Source: Gammaproteobacteria bacterium (GTDB taxonomy: Bacteria > Pseudomonadota > Gammaproteobacteria > PS1 > Pseudothioglobaceae). From it: DNA of 43,276 bases. The DNA lies in assembly GCA_030739975.1 (NCBI GenBank), contig JASLYC010000018.1, forward strand, positions 1 through 43,276, read 5' to 3'. The translations under genes and the position numbers were made by a program. The notes under the pieces were generated by a model. That model did no database searches. It worked only from the letters and a program-made list of their open reading frames with translations, and was not told the DNA's origin. Below are positions 17,915 through 27,127 of this stretch, one piece after another. Position 1 is the stretch's first letter. Each line of letters begins with the position of its first letter.

Positions 17915-20900
17915 ATGAATAGTTTTCTGTTATTTTTTATACGACAAAAAAGATTTGCCTTAGTTTTTACTGTCTTACTTATATCGATAGGACTTCTTTC
18001 TTTAACTAGTATTCAGAAAGATCAGCTACCTGCAATTGATTTAGAGGTATTAACTATAGTTACTGTATATCCTGGAGCTTCACCTGAGGATGTAGAACAG
18101 AATGTAACTAACCCTATTGAAGACGAAATATCGAACATATCTGGTATAGATAAATTTAGTTCTATCTCAAGAGAGGGCAGGTCATATATAGTGGTTACCC
18201 TATCACAAGACATTGACGATACTCAAGCTCTAAAGCAAGAAATAAAGGATGCAGTAAACAAGGTGCGTTCACTTCCAGATGAGGTCGTTGATCTTCCTGA
18301 AGTTATCGAAAATAAAACTTCAAGAATTAGCGTTTTAAAAATAAGCCTAGATGGTGATGGGGAATTGCCCTACGAACAGTTAAGAGATATAACTGATGAC
18401 CTTGCTAACAATATTAAGCTTATTGATGGTGTATCTGAGGTATCGAAGGAGGGCTATCTAGATCGTGAGATAAAAATAAAGCTAAATCCAGAAAAGCTTA
18501 ATCGATATAACATATCACTAAATCAAGTAATAAGTGCTATAGAAAAGCGCAATAACAGGTATACAGTTGGCTTGAATAGGAGCTTTGAGGACGAGAAGAA
18601 TATAGTCGTATTGGCTAATTTTAATCAAGCAGAGTCCGTCAGCGATGTAATCATTAAGTCTACCTTTGATGGTCCAGTTATTAGATTAAAAGATATTGCG
18701 GATATATCTATTAGTAATGTAGAAGAGAAAACAATAACTAGAATTAACAGTAAAAAAGGGTTTGTTATAAATATTCGTAAGCAAGAAAAAGCTGACGCTA
18801 TTACGACTGTTGACCTTATAAAATCTAAAATACTTAAACTAAAAGACAAGTACCCAAAAAGCTTAAAGTTATTTTATACACAGGATCTTTCTGAAAGGGT
18901 AAGGAATAGGCTAGATATTGTAGTCAAAAATGGCTTGATAGGTCTGGGAATGGTACTTATAGTTCTTGGCTTGTTTTTATCATTAAAGACAGCATTTTGG
19001 GTTGCTATAAGTATCCCCGTAACTCTACTTGGTGCTGTAGCTTTATTAGCATTTAGTGGCGAAACAATCAACCAGATATCTTTAGCAGCTATGATATTGG
19101 TTCTAGGCATTGTTGTTGACGATAGTATCATTGTTGGCGAAAGTATCCACCATCATAAGCAGTTAGGGGAAGATAAGATTTCAGCAACTTTGCACGGCTT
19201 TAAAAAAGTAATAATGCCTGTTGTTACAACCATACTAACAACCATTATAGCTTTCTCATCAATGCTATTGATGGGGGGCACTATGGGTAAGTTTATTTAT
19301 TTAATTCCACTAGTGGTTATATTTGCTTTGACCTTATCTTTTTTAGAAATTTCAGTTGCTCTTCCTGCTCATTTGGCTGGATCACATGAAAAGGTTAAGA
19401 CAAAGTATTGGTTTAAGCCTGTTGAGAATATATTTGAAAAGGTTGTCAAGTTACTGCTAAAGATACGATACCTTATCGTAGTTTTATTTGTTGGAGTACT
19501 TGTATGGACAGGAAATTTTGCTTATAACAATATGAAGTTTGTTATATTCCCTGCGGTTGGTGTTGATACAATCGATGCTCGTTTGGTGATGCCTATCGGC
19601 AGCTCTTTAGAGCTAACCGAATCAGTAGCCGAGAAAGTTGAGCAGCTAGTGTATGACGTTGTAGGGAGCGATTTAGAGTCAGTCACAACTGAAATTGGGA
19701 AAACACTTTCAAATAAGGCAGCATTTAAAATTTCTCTTGTTCCTGCCGGTAAGCAAAAAAACACATCTCACAAAATAATTAGGCAATTAAATAAAAGATC
19801 AAAAAAAATAACCGAGGCAGAAAAGATAAAATTTTCAGTAAGAAGACCGGGCCCACCCCAAGGTAAAGATGTAGAAATAAATTTGGTTGGAAATGACAAT
19901 GAGCAAAGAAGGGCAGCGGCTAATAGTGTAGAGGAAATCCTTTCATCACTGAGTGGAGTTGACAATATAAATAGAGATGACGACCCAGGAAAATCCAGAG
20001 TAGAAGTTGTCCTTGACTATGAAAAGATGTCTCGACTAAAGATTGACTTTGTGGTTCTTAGGACTTACCTTAAGACGGCATTCACTGGTACAGATATAAC
20101 CAATATACGTCAAGGCCAAAGCAATGTTAATTTCAGAGTCTATTTGGGTGATAACAGAGACCCTGATAGCCTAATTAAGTTATTAAAAATAAATAATTCA
20201 AATGGTCGTTTGGTCCCACTAACAAAGTTTATTAAGATAAGAGAAATACCTGGGGAGCCAGACTTTAATCACTTTGATGGCCAGAGGTCAGTTACTGTCA
20301 GTGCTGCTGTTGATGATGAAATAACAACCTCTCAGGGTGTGGTAGCTTTAGTAACAAAGCAGCTCGATTTAAAAAATAAATTTCCATCTATCAGAATTAT
20401 GATTACTGGTGGTGCCGAAGAGACCATGAAGTCTATGGCAAATTTCCAGAAAGCTTTCATTGTAGCTATTTTTGGAATCTTCCTTCTTTTAGCGTTACTT
20501 TTTAATTCATATTCACAGCCAATGCTAGTATTAACTGTCATCCCTTTCTCTGCTGTTGGTGTTATATGGGCTTTTTTCTTGCATGGAGAGGTGTTAAGTT
20601 TCTTTTCCCTTCTTGGTGGCTTGGCTCTAGTTGGAATTATTGTAAATGATTCTCTTGTAATGGTTTCTCACCTTAATTATCTAAAGCATAAGTATGAAGA
20701 TACAATGCTACCAGTTGAGTGGGTTGCTCAAGGTGCAAGAGATCGTCTAAGGGCAGTAGTCCTTACAACACTAACCACTTTGGCAGGAGTCATGCCTTTA
20801 GCTTATGGAATCGGCGGTACCGATCATCTATTAATGCCAATGGCTCTCTCTTTAGGTTATGGGCTATTGTTTGGTACACTTATGACGCTTATACTTTTGC

Positions 20901-20971
20901 CTTGTCTATATTTAATTAACTATAAGTTTATTAAATGGATAGCTGGATTTAGAAAAACTTCTGAGGCTTAA
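17915..20971 (+). CDS. RND-family efflux permease (AcrB-like)
   Basis: A 1018-aa inner-membrane proton-driven transporter of the HAE-RND type. It shows the classical two-fold layout: an N-terminal TM helix, a large periplasmic loop beginning DQLPAIDLEVLTIVTVYPGAS, a TM bundle with the paired aspartates in GIVVDDSIIVGESI, a second large loop, and a second bundle (GLALVGIIVNDSLVMVSHL). The position of AcrB Lys940 appears to be Asn, as in many environmental RND proteins. No membrane-fusion adaptor or outer-membrane factor gene is adjacent, so the partner must be elsewhere and the substrate cannot be told. The start context lacks a clear Shine-Dalgarno sequence. Confidence 0.92.
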   Translation: MNSFLLFFIRQKRFALVFTVLLISIGLLSLTSIQKDQLPAIDLEVLTIVTVYPGASPEDVEQNVTNPIEDEISNISGIDKFSSISREGRSYIVVTLSQDIDDTQALKQEIKDAVNKVRSLPDEVVDLPEVIENKTSRISVLKISLDGDGELPYEQLRDITDDLANNIKLIDGVSEVSKEGYLDREIKIKLNPEKLNRYNISLNQVISAIEKRNNRYTVGLNRSFEDEKNIVVLANFNQAESVSDVIIKSTFDGPVIRLKDIADISISNVEEKTITRINSKKGFVINIRKQEKADAITTVDLIKSKILKLKDKYPKSLKLFYTQDLSERVRNRLDIVVKNGLIGLGMVLIVLGLFLSLKTAFWVAISIPVTLLGAVALLAFSGETINQISLAAMILVLGIVVDDSIIVGESIHHHKQLGEDKISATLHGFKKVIMPVVTTILTTIIAFSSMLLMGGTMGKFIYLIPLVVIFALTLSFLEISVALPAHLAGSHEKVKTKYWFKPVENIFEKVVKLLLKIRYLIVVLFVGVLVWTGNFAYNNMKFVIFPAVGVDTIDARLVMPIGSSLELTESVAEKVEQLVYDVVGSDLESVTTEIGKTLSNKAAFKISLVPAGKQKNTSHKIIRQLNKRSKKITEAEKIKFSVRRPGPPQGKDVEINLVGNDNEQRRAAANSVEEILSSLSGVDNINRDDDPGKSRVEVVLDYEKMSRLKIDFVVLRTYLKTAFTGTDITNIRQGQSNVNFRVYLGDNRDPDSLIKLLKINNSNGRLVPLTKFIKIREIPGEPDFNHFDGQRSVTVSAAVDDEITTSQGVVALVTKQLDLKNKFPSIRIMITGGAEETMKSMANFQKAFIVAIFGIFLLLALLFNSYSQPMLVLTVIPFSAVGVIWAFFLHGEVLSFFSLLGGLALVGIIVNDSLVMVSHLNYLKHKYEDTMLPVEWVAQGARDRLRAVVLTTLTTLAGVMPLAYGIGGTDHLLMPMALSLGYGLLFGTLMTLILLPCLYLINYKFIKWIAGFRKTSEA

Positions 20972-21090
20972 GAGTAATGCTGATTAGATCCAAGCATGCT
21001 CATCATTGCAAGCCTTATGTTTGATGTTAAGGGGATGATTTATATAGTTAAATTAGTTGAATGTAGGAATCTTAGCCAATAAAGGTTTTA

Positions 21091-21687
21091 TTACTTATTT
21101 TGTAGGGCCTGACGAATCAACTGTTCAGTGGTTAGAGATTCATCTTTAATGGATGATAGCATCTTTTCTACTTCCCTAGTTTTAAAGCCCAACGCTTGGA
21201 GAGCTTGAGATGCTTGCTTGTTGTTAGGGTTTGAGGCGCTTCTTGCAGATATTTGTTGGTTATTTGAGCCACTTAAGGTTAGTTTTTCAAGCCTGTCACT
21301 TAGCTCTACAATTAGTTTTTGAGCTGTTTTTTTGCCTATCCCTGGTGTTTTTGCTAATAATACATCATCTTCATCTGATACCGCACTTATAAGTGATGCA
21401 ACAGTTAGATGGGACATAATTGCTAAGGCAACCTTAGGGCCAACGCCATTCACTCTGATGAGCTCTCTAAAAATTGTTTTTTCATCTTTGGTAATAAAGC
21501 CAAAAAGGGTATGAGCGTCTTCTTTTACATGTAGATGTGTATGTAAATCTATAGAGATCCCTTCTCCAATTTCATAAAAAGTTGACATAGGACATAAAAC
21601 TTCATACCCAATACCATTCACGTCAATTAAGATTTCCGGAGGGTTTTTTTCTAAAATATTTCCTTTTAATCTTCCAATCATATCCAA
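21091..21687 (-). CDS. ruvA: Holliday junction branch-migration protein RuvA
   Basis: RuvA binds four-way junctions and loads the RuvB motor. The 198-aa product begins [14 protein letters not shown], the OB-fold N-terminus, and has two helix-hairpin-helix motifs: [17 protein letters not shown] and [21 protein letters not shown] (about residues 75-135). The C-terminal domain III, ending [16 protein letters not shown], contacts RuvB. It overlaps leuD by 10 bp and is not followed by ruvB within the window. The run leuC-leuD-ruvA therefore breaks the common ruvC-ruvA-ruvB grouping at this point. Confidence 0.96.
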   Translation of the reverse strand: MDMIGRLKGNILEKNPPEILIDVNGIGYEVLCPMSTFYEIGEGISIDLHTHLHVKEDAHTLFGFITKDEKTIFRELIRVNGVGPKVALAIMSHLTVASLISAVSDEDDVLLAKTPGIGKKTAQKLIVELSDRLEKLTLSGSNNQQISARSASNPNNKQASQALQALGFKTREVEKMLSSIKDESLTTEQLIRQALQNK

Positions 21688-22292
21688 GAATATTTTTTTA
21701 AGTACTGTTTTTCAAATGATTTTATTTCATCTTTGTATTGCAAGGTTAAGCCAATATCATCTAGACCTTCTAGTAGACGCCTTTTTCTCTCAGCATCTAT
21801 TTCAAATTTTACAGTTTTTTCATTAAAAGTTACTGTCTGAGTATTTAAGTCTACACTTATTTCGCTATTGGTTTTAAAGAGCTGATCCATTACGTGGTCG
21901 CTTTGAATTATTGGAAGTATCCCATTTTTAAAGCAATTGTTATAAAAGATGTCAGCAAAGCTGGGCGCAATTATTACCTTGAATCCGTAGTCTTCAAGAG
22001 CCCAAGGTGCATGTTCTCTTGACGAACCACAACCAAAATTGGTGCGCGCTAGTAGTATTTTTGCGCCTCTATATTCTGGCTTGTTTAGAACAAAACTGGG
22101 GTTTATAGGTCTTTTAGAGTTGTCCATTCCAACCTCCCCATGGTCAAGATAACGCCACTCATCAAAAAGGTTAGGCCCAAACCCAGACCTTTTGATTGAT
22201 TTTAAAAACTGTTTTGGAATTATAGCGTCAGTGTCAACATTGGCGCGATCTAAAGGAGCAGCTATTGAAGTTATTGTGGTAAATTTTTCCAT
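21678..22292 (-). CDS. leuD: 3-isopropylmalate dehydratase small subunit
   Basis: LeuD is the small (swivelling) subunit of isopropylmalate isomerase, which with LeuC converts 2- to 3-isopropylmalate in leucine synthesis. The 204 aa match the usual length. Visible blocks are [19 protein letters not shown] at the N-terminus and [20 protein letters not shown], the conserved substrate-recognition loop. It begins 3 bp after the leuC stop, so the two are one operon. Confidence 0.97.
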   Translation of the reverse strand: MEKFTTITSIAAPLDRANVDTDAIIPKQFLKSIKRSGFGPNLFDEWRYLDHGEVGMDNSKRPINPSFVLNKPEYRGAKILLARTNFGCGSSREHAPWALEDYGFKVIIAPSFADIFYNNCFKNGILPIIQSDHVMDQLFKTNSEISVDLNTQTVTFNEKTVKFEIDAERKRRLLEGLDDIGLTLQYKDEIKSFEKQYLKKYSWI

Positions 22293-22295
22293 AAA

Positions 22296-23699
22296 TTACT
22301 CCTCTATGTCAGAAAAGTGCCCTGCAATAGCGCTAGCAGCAGCGATAGCGGGACTTACTAGGTGAGTAAAAGATCCCTGACCTTGGCGCCCTTCAAAGTT
22401 ACGGTTGGATGTTGATGCACATCTTTCGCCTGGCTCTAACTTGTCTGCGTTCATGGCTAGACACATTGAGCATCCTGATTCTCGCCACTCGAAACCGGCT
22501 TCAGTGAATATTTTATCCAGACCTTCATCCTCTGCCTTTTGTTTAATAAGTCCTGAGCCAGGTACTACTAGCGCAAGCTTAATATTCTTGGCAATATGTT
22601 TGCCCTTTGCTACTTCGGCTGCTGCCCTTAAATCTTCAATTCTAGAGTTTGTGCAAGAGCCAATAAATACCTTGTCTATTTCAACAGAGTTAATGGCAGT
22701 GTTGGCCTTAAGGTTAATATAATTAAGGGCATTCTTTGTACTTTCTGCCTTGACAGGATCAGTAATATTTTTAGGGTCAGGTATTGTTCCATTAATATCG
22801 ATTACCATTTCAGGAGACGTGCCCCATGTAACTTGTGGGCTAATATTTTCTGTATTAAAGACGATAGTTTTATCGAATTTAGCATCACAATCTGAATGTA
22901 GGGTTTGCCAATACTCGACAGCATTATCCCAATCCCTATCCTTTGGACTAAAAGGTCTACCTTTAACGTAATCGATGGTTTTGTTATCAACAGCTACCAT
23001 TCCTACCCTTGCGCCTGCTTCAATTGCCATATTACACAGTGTCATTCTGCCTTCAATTGACATGTCACGTATACATTCCCCTGCAAATTCAATTGCAAAT
23101 CCAGTACCCCCAGCTGTTCCTATTTGACCAATAATGTATAGTGCAACATCCTTGGCACTGACGTTACGTTTAAGCTTCCCATTCACTTCAATTTTAAGGT
23201 TTTTTGATTTGGACTGCCACAAACATCCTGTTGCCAATACATGCTCAACTTCACTAGTACCAATACCAAAAGCAAGAGCACCCAAGGCTCCGTGAGTAGA
23301 TGTGTGTGAGTCTCCACAAACTATACTCATTCCAGGAAGAGTCACTCCTTGTTCAGGCCCAATAACATGCACAATACCTTGACGAACGTCATTCATTGTT
23401 ATTTCGTTAATCCCAAATTCTTTACAGTTTTTATCCAAGGTCTCTACCTGTAATTTAGAAACAGGGTCAATGATAGAGCTTATTCCAGAAGATCTTTCCG
23501 TTGTAGGTACGTTATGGTCAGGTACAGCTATATTGGCGTTAATTCTCCATGGCTTTCTATTAGCCATAGTTAAGCCGTCAAAGGCCTGCGGCGAGGTAAC
23601 CTCATGGATAAGTTGCCGGTCAATATAAATAAGCACGGTTGAATCATGTTCACGCACGATATGAGCACTCATTAATTTATCATAAAGCGTTTTAGACAT
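22296..23699 (-). CDS. leuC: 3-isopropylmalate dehydratase large subunit
   Basis: LeuC carries the [4Fe-4S] cluster of isopropylmalate isomerase. The 467 aa match E. coli LeuC (466). Cluster ligands are the Cys in [14 protein letters not shown] and the CxxC pair in [32 protein letters not shown] is the aconitase-family substrate block. Its ATG lacks an obvious Shine-Dalgarno sequence and sits next to an inverted repeat (23703-23714). The gene is divergent from the asnO-like gene across 72 bp. leuA and leuB are not in the window. Confidence 0.97.
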   Translation of the reverse strand: MSKTLYDKLMSAHIVREHDSTVLIYIDRQLIHEVTSPQAFDGLTMANRKPWRINANIAVPDHNVPTTERSSGISSIIDPVSKLQVETLDKNCKEFGINEITMNDVRQGIVHVIGPEQGVTLPGMSIVCGDSHTSTHGALGALAFGIGTSEVEHVLATGCLWQSKSKNLKIEVNGKLKRNVSAKDVALYIIGQIGTAGGTGFAIEFAGECIRDMSIEGRMTLCNMAIEAGARVGMVAVDNKTIDYVKGRPFSPKDRDWDNAVEYWQTLHSDCDAKFDKTIVFNTENISPQVTWGTSPEMVIDINGTIPDPKNITDPVKAESTKNALNYINLKANTAINSVEIDKVFIGSCTNSRIEDLRAAAEVAKGKHIAKNIKLALVVPGSGLIKQKAEDEGLDKIFTEAGFEWRESGCSMCLAMNADKLEPGERCASTSNRNFEGRQGQGSFTHLVSPAIAAASAIAGHFSDIEE

Positions 23700-23702
23700 T
23701 TA

Positions 23703-23714
23703 TTGTAGTTACAA
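23703..23714. promoter_or_regulatory. Short palindrome next to the leuC start
   Basis: TTGTAGTTACAA is a perfect inverted repeat (TTGTA-GT-TACAA) beginning 4 bp upstream of the leuC ATG in the 72-bp divergent spacer. It may be an operator. It resembles the longer palindrome at 26416. No experimental or database support is available, and AT-rich sequence produces such repeats by chance. Confidence 0.3.
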
Positions 23715-23738
23715 GTTTTAATTGATTAAAATAAGATA

Positions 23739-23754
23739 TTTTACATTTGTAAAA
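23739..23754. promoter_or_regulatory. 16-bp palindrome upstream of the asnO-like gene
   Basis: TTTTACATTTGTAAAA is a perfect inverted repeat (TTTTACA-TT-TGTAAAA) ending 17 bp before the ATG. The spacer of only 2 nt argues against an RNA hairpin and for a DNA-binding dimer site. It would lie where a regulator could block the asnO promoter. This is an inference from symmetry only. Confidence 0.35.
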
Positions 23755-23771
23755 GGACTTTAAATCAGTAT

Positions 23772-25544
23772 ATGTGCGGTATTTGTGGCCAGTTAAGATT
23801 TGACAATAATTCGGTTAATTCTAACTCACTAAATCTAATGATGGATAAAATTGCCAGACGCGGACCTGATTCAAAGGGTCAGTGGATTGACAATAATGTA
23901 GGCTTTGGACACCAAAGACTTAGTATTATCGATCTCTCAAGCTTTGGCTCTCAGCCGATGGTAGATAAAACTCTTGATTTAGTATTGGTCTTTAATGGCA
24001 CAATATATAACTACAGAGAACTTAGAAAGGCCTTGACAAATAAAGGCTACAAATTCTTTTCTCACTCTGACACAGAAGTAATAATTAAGGCTTATCATTT
24101 TTGGGGGGAGGGCTGCGTAAAAAAATTGGACGGCATGTTTGCCTTTTGCGTATGGGACAAGAAAAAAAATCAATTATTTATTGCACGTGACCGTATGGGA
24201 ATAAAGCCTCTCTACTATAGCATTACTGACAAGGCCTTCAGTTTTGCTTCAAATACACAAGCTCTTATGTCTATTGGAGCTGATAATAGTATTAACTCAT
24301 TGGCTCTCCAGCAACAATTATCGCTCCATGCAGTGATTCCAGCTCCGAACACTATTTTGAATGGAATTAAAAAAATAAAGCCAGGAACAACAATCACTAT
24401 TGACTCTAATTTCAAAGTGAATGAAAAGACTTATTGGTATCCAAATGCAACCAGACCAGAAGAAAACCATACCGATGAACAATATATTGAGCGCACACAT
24501 GAATTACTCACTGATGCTGTAATAAAAAGGATGAGCGCTTCAGATGTGCCAATCGGCGTACTGCTTTCTGGAGGTTTAGACTCTTCTTTGTTGGTTGGCT
24601 TGCTCAAAGAGGCAGGGCATGAATATGTCCGTACATTTTCAATTGGGTTCGAAGATATTGGGGACGAGGTAGGTTCAGAATTTGAATACTCTGATCAAAT
24701 TGTAGACAGATTTAATACCCATCACAAAAAATACGTAATAAGCAATAGTCAGGTTCTACCAAGACTAGCAGACGCCATATCAAATATGGCAGAACCAATG
24801 GTAGGCCAAGATGCAGTTGCATTTTATTTACTCTCTGAGAAGGTATCTAAGCATATCAAGGTTGTACTATCAGGGCAGGGCGCAGATGAGGCGTTTGGAG
24901 GGTACTTTTGGTATCCAAGAATGCAGTCCGAATCAGGTTCTGAGTATGAACGCTTTGCCAAGCACTATATAGATAGAACGTATGAGGAATACTTACTAAC
25001 CGTAAATAGCAAATATCATACCGGTAACCATGCTATGGATTGGCTTAATAAAGAGTTCTCTAAGTCAAATGCCGATGAGTTTATGGACAAGGTCTTTCGT
25101 ACCGACATAACTCGTTTGATTGTGGACGATCCAGTTAAAAGGGTAGACAACATGACGATGGCCTGGGGCCTTGAAGCTAGGGTTCCATTTATGGATTATA
25201 AGTTAATAGAGCATGCACTAAGCATGCCACCAAATTTAAAAATGCGTGAAGAAGGCAAACATCCGTTAAAGGAAATAGCCAGAGGGCTATTACCAGATAG
25301 CGTTATTGATCGCAAGAAGGGGTATTTTCCTATGCCTGCGCTTAAGTATGTACAAGGCGAGTTTTTAGAATTTATGTCTGATATACTCACCTCTAGTAAA
25401 TGCCTAAATCGTGCTATTTTTAACCAAAATTTTATACAAAATATTATTAACGAACCACAAAAATACATGACAGCGCTTAACGGATCAAGGCTTTGGCATC
25501 TGGCTTTATTGGAGTACTGGTTACAGATCAATGTAGATGAGTAA
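23772..25544 (+). CDS. asnO: N-acetylglutaminylglutamine amidotransferase (AsnO-type asparagine synthetase homologue)
   Basis: A 590-aa class II glutamine amidotransferase. Catalytic Cys2 is in MCGICGQ. The synthetase half has the PP-loop LLSGGLDSS and [12 protein letters not shown]. Plain AsnB would be the default call. However, several blocks match the AsnO-type enzyme that amidates N-acetylglutaminylglutamine to the osmolyte [58 protein letters not shown] and [14 protein letters not shown]. Length also fits. The usual partner, the GNAT/ATP-grasp synthetase Ngg, is not in the window. The 3' end overlaps rnhA by 8 bp. Amidotransferase class is certain; NAGGN specificity is likely but based on recalled family signatures. 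Confidence 0.85.
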   Translation: MCGICGQLRFDNNSVNSNSLNLMMDKIARRGPDSKGQWIDNNVGFGHQRLSIIDLSSFGSQPMVDKTLDLVLVFNGTIYNYRELRKALTNKGYKFFSHSDTEVIIKAYHFWGEGCVKKLDGMFAFCVWDKKKNQLFIARDRMGIKPLYYSITDKAFSFASNTQALMSIGADNSINSLALQQQLSLHAVIPAPNTILNGIKKIKPGTTITIDSNFKVNEKTYWYPNATRPEENHTDEQYIERTHELLTDAVIKRMSASDVPIGVLLSGGLDSSLLVGLLKEAGHEYVRTFSIGFEDIGDEVGSEFEYSDQIVDRFNTHHKKYVISNSQVLPRLADAISNMAEPMVGQDAVAFYLLSEKVSKHIKVVLSGQGADEAFGGYFWYPRMQSESGSEYERFAKHYIDRTYEEYLLTVNSKYHTGNHAMDWLNKEFSKSNADEFMDKVFRTDITRLIVDDPVKRVDNMTMAWGLEARVPFMDYKLIEHALSMPPNLKMREEGKHPLKEIARGLLPDSVIDRKKGYFPMPALKYVQGEFLEFMSDILTSSKCLNRAIFNQNFIQNIINEPQKYMTALNGSRLWHLALLEYWLQINVDE

Positions 25545-25977
25545 GATAGTTATACATACAGATGGCGGATGTAGAGGAAATCCTGGAATAGGGGGGTGGG
25601 GTGTATGGCTGAGATACGAAGGTAAAGACAAAAAACTCAAGGGCTCAGAGTTAAATACTACTAATAACCGTATGGAGCTTACAGCAGCTATTAAAGCTTT
25701 AGAGGCGATTAAATCGAAAAATATTGATATTGATTTGTTTACTGATTCCAAGTACGTTATGTCAGGAATCAACGAATGGATAATTAACTGGAAGTCTCGT
25801 GGCTGGAAAACAGCCAACAAAAAAACGGTCAAGAACGTTGATCTATGGAAAAAATTAGATCAATTAAATAATGAACATAGTGTTGTTTGGCATTGGGTTA
25901 AAGGGCATAGCGGAGATGAAGGTAATGAGATGGCAGACAGACTTGCAAATGAAGCAATGGATATTGCTTCAAATTAA
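25537..25977 (+). CDS. rnhA: Ribonuclease HI
   Basis: RNase HI cleaves the RNA strand of RNA-DNA hybrids, removing R-loops and primers. The 146 aa fit E. coli RnhA (155). The DEDD metal ligands are seen as Asp in [12 protein letters not shown] (about residue 8), Glu in [10 protein letters not shown] (about 48), Asp in FTDSKYVM (about 70) and Asp in [11 protein letters not shown] (about 133). The ATG lies inside the end of the amidotransferase gene (ATGAGTAA), indicating coupled translation. Confidence 0.97.
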   Translation: MSKIVIHTDGGCRGNPGIGGWGVWLRYEGKDKKLKGSELNTTNNRMELTAAIKALEAIKSKNIDIDLFTDSKYVMSGINEWIINWKSRGWKTANKKTVKNVDLWKKLDQLNNEHSVVWHWVKGHSGDEGNEMADRLANEAMDIASN

Positions 25978-26060
25978 TCTTATATATTTACATAATGGAT
26001 TAATAACAATCTAGCCCATAATATATTTGCATACACTCATACCCATAAGGTAATATAACC

Positions 26061-26075
26061 CCATAGCCTCTATGG
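26061..26075. repeat. Small hairpin upstream of the 78-aa exported protein gene
   Basis: CCATAGCCTCTATGG is a perfect 6-bp inverted repeat with a 3-nt loop in the 159-bp gap after rnhA. No T-run follows, so it is not a normal terminator. It may be an operator or 5' leader structure for the gene at 26137. The rest of this gap is AT-rich; a weak TTGCAT/TAATAT pair (26027-26056, 18-bp spacing) could be a promoter. Confidence 0.3.
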
Positions 26076-26136
26076 ACTATTGTTAACTTATGATATATTA
26101 TGGATAATTTAATCAAATATATATTTCGGGGATTCG

Positions 26137-26373
26137 ATGAAAAAAGTACTTCTTTTACTTGTATTTATGACAGGTTATTTTGCTAGTGTTGGAGTTTTGT
26201 CACACGGCAAAGATCCAGTCTTGAGTGATAATCCTACAGAAGAACAGATGCAATTAGTGCGTGATGGCGCGAGAGATTTATGTGAAAACGTAGACGATGA
26301 TAATGAGCGTGAAATGTGTGTTATGGATTACTTTGCTGAGCATAATTTAGAAGAAGAGCCAAGTTGTGACTAG
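26137..26373 (+). CDS. Small exported acidic protein of unknown function
   Basis: A 78-aa protein I do not recognise. The N-terminus MKKVLLLLVFMTGYFASVGV is a clear signal peptide, with possible cleavage near residues 21-24. The mature part is about 55 aa, strongly acidic, and has three cysteines (DLCENVDDD, EMCVMD, EPSCD). GGGG precedes the ATG by about 6 nt and serves as ribosome-binding site. It heads a run of five exported-protein genes, and a terminator-like hairpin follows at 26441. The odd cysteine number would allow one intramolecular disulfide plus a free thiol. That is an inference. Confidence 0.75.
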   Translation: MKKVLLLLVFMTGYFASVGVLSHGKDPVLSDNPTEEQMQLVRDGARDLCENVDDDNEREMCVMDYFAEHNLEEEPSCD

Positions 26374-26415
26374 TCCAACTATTGAATGCCTTTTAAAATA
26401 ATTAGAAAGAATTTT

Positions 26416-26432
26416 CAATGTAAGTTACATTG
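26416..26432. promoter_or_regulatory. 17-bp perfect palindrome upstream of the rhodanese genes
   Basis: CAATGTAAGTTACATTG is CAATGTAA-G-TTACATTG, an 8-bp inverted repeat with a one-base centre. A one-base centre suits a dimeric DNA-binding protein better than an RNA hairpin. It lies 54 bp ahead of the first rhodanese ATG and just upstream of a terminator-like hairpin. I do not recognise the regulator. Confidence 0.45.
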
Positions 26433-26440
26433 TTAATAAT

Positions 26441-26460
26441 AAAGCGCCCTTAGGGCTTTT
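26441..26460 (+). terminator. Terminator or attenuator hairpin between the small exported protein and rhodanese 1
   Basis: AAAGCGCCCTTAGGGCTTTT folds as GCCC-TTA-GGGC, flanked by AAAG/TTTT with a single bulged C. It ends only 25 bp before the rhodanese ATG. That leaves almost no room for a downstream promoter, so it may act as an attenuator within the rhodanese leader as well as ending the upstream gene. Confidence 0.6.
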
Positions 26461-26485
26461 ATAACCAAAAAAATGAGGAATAAAT

Positions 26486-27127
26486 ATGAAACTTAAATCA
26501 TTAGTTATAAGTGCTGCATCTGTAGCATTATTAGCATCCACAGCAGTAACCGCTAAGCCAGTTGGCATAGTTTCTGGTGTTATGGATGTAGCTGGTATTT
26601 CTAGAAATCAAGATAATACAAATACTATTCATTCAGCGTTCACAAAGACTTCACGTCCTTGTCCGCCGTTCTGTATACAGCCAACTCACCCGTTTGCTCC
26701 AGCTTCGGTTGACACTGTAACTGAACTAGACATGATACATGCTGCACGCGATCTTGCTGGTGGTGACACTTCAGTAATGGTAATTGACGCTCGTACTCCG
26801 GCTTGGACTAAAGCTGATAAGGGTGGAACAATTAAAGGTGCTGTTAACATTCCATTCAACACAATCAACTCTAAGGCTTTAGCTAAAGATCCTATGGCTG
26901 TTGTTGAGATCTTAACAGATCAAATGGGTGTTGCTGATATGGATGGCGTACTAGACTTTTCTGGTGCTAAGACTTTGTACTTGTTCTGTAATGGTTTGTG
27001 GTGTGGTCAATCACCTGCAGCTATCAGAGCATTGCTACAGATTGGTTACCCAGAAAGCAAGCTTAAGTACTACCGTGGTGGTATGAACTCATGGCATTCT
27101 CTTGGTCTTTCGACTGAAGCATTGTAA
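26486..27127 (+). CDS. Exported rhodanese-domain protein, copy 1
   Basis: A 213-aa periplasmic sulfurtransferase-like protein. The signal peptide ends in an AxA-type site (TAVTA-K, residue 23). A conserved N-terminal segment contains SRPCPPFCIQPTHPF (Cys59 and Cys63). The rhodanese domain follows from about residue 78, with the strand VMVIDARTP and the loop LYLFCNGLWCGQSP. Cys168 is the likely sulfur-accepting residue and Cys173 sits in the same loop. GGMNSWHSLGL is the typical rhodanese C-terminal signature. The ribosome-binding site is AGGAAT. Codons such as GGT, GCT, CGT and ACT dominate, hinting at high expression. The next gene is a near-duplicate. Sulfur carriage in the periplasm is inferred; the substrate is unknown. 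Confidence 0.88.
   Translation: MKLKSLVISAASVALLASTAVTAKPVGIVSGVMDVAGISRNQDNTNTIHSAFTKTSRPCPPFCIQPTHPFAPASVDTVTELDMIHAARDLAGGDTSVMVIDARTPAWTKADKGGTIKGAVNIPFNTINSKALAKDPMAVVEILTDQMGVADMDGVLDFSGAKTLYLFCNGLWCGQSPAAIRALLQIGYPESKLKYYRGGMNSWHSLGLSTEAL

Noticed and set aside
22405-22722. 105-aa plus-strand ORF inside leuC
   Set aside because: Antisense shadow of a fully conserved leuC frame.
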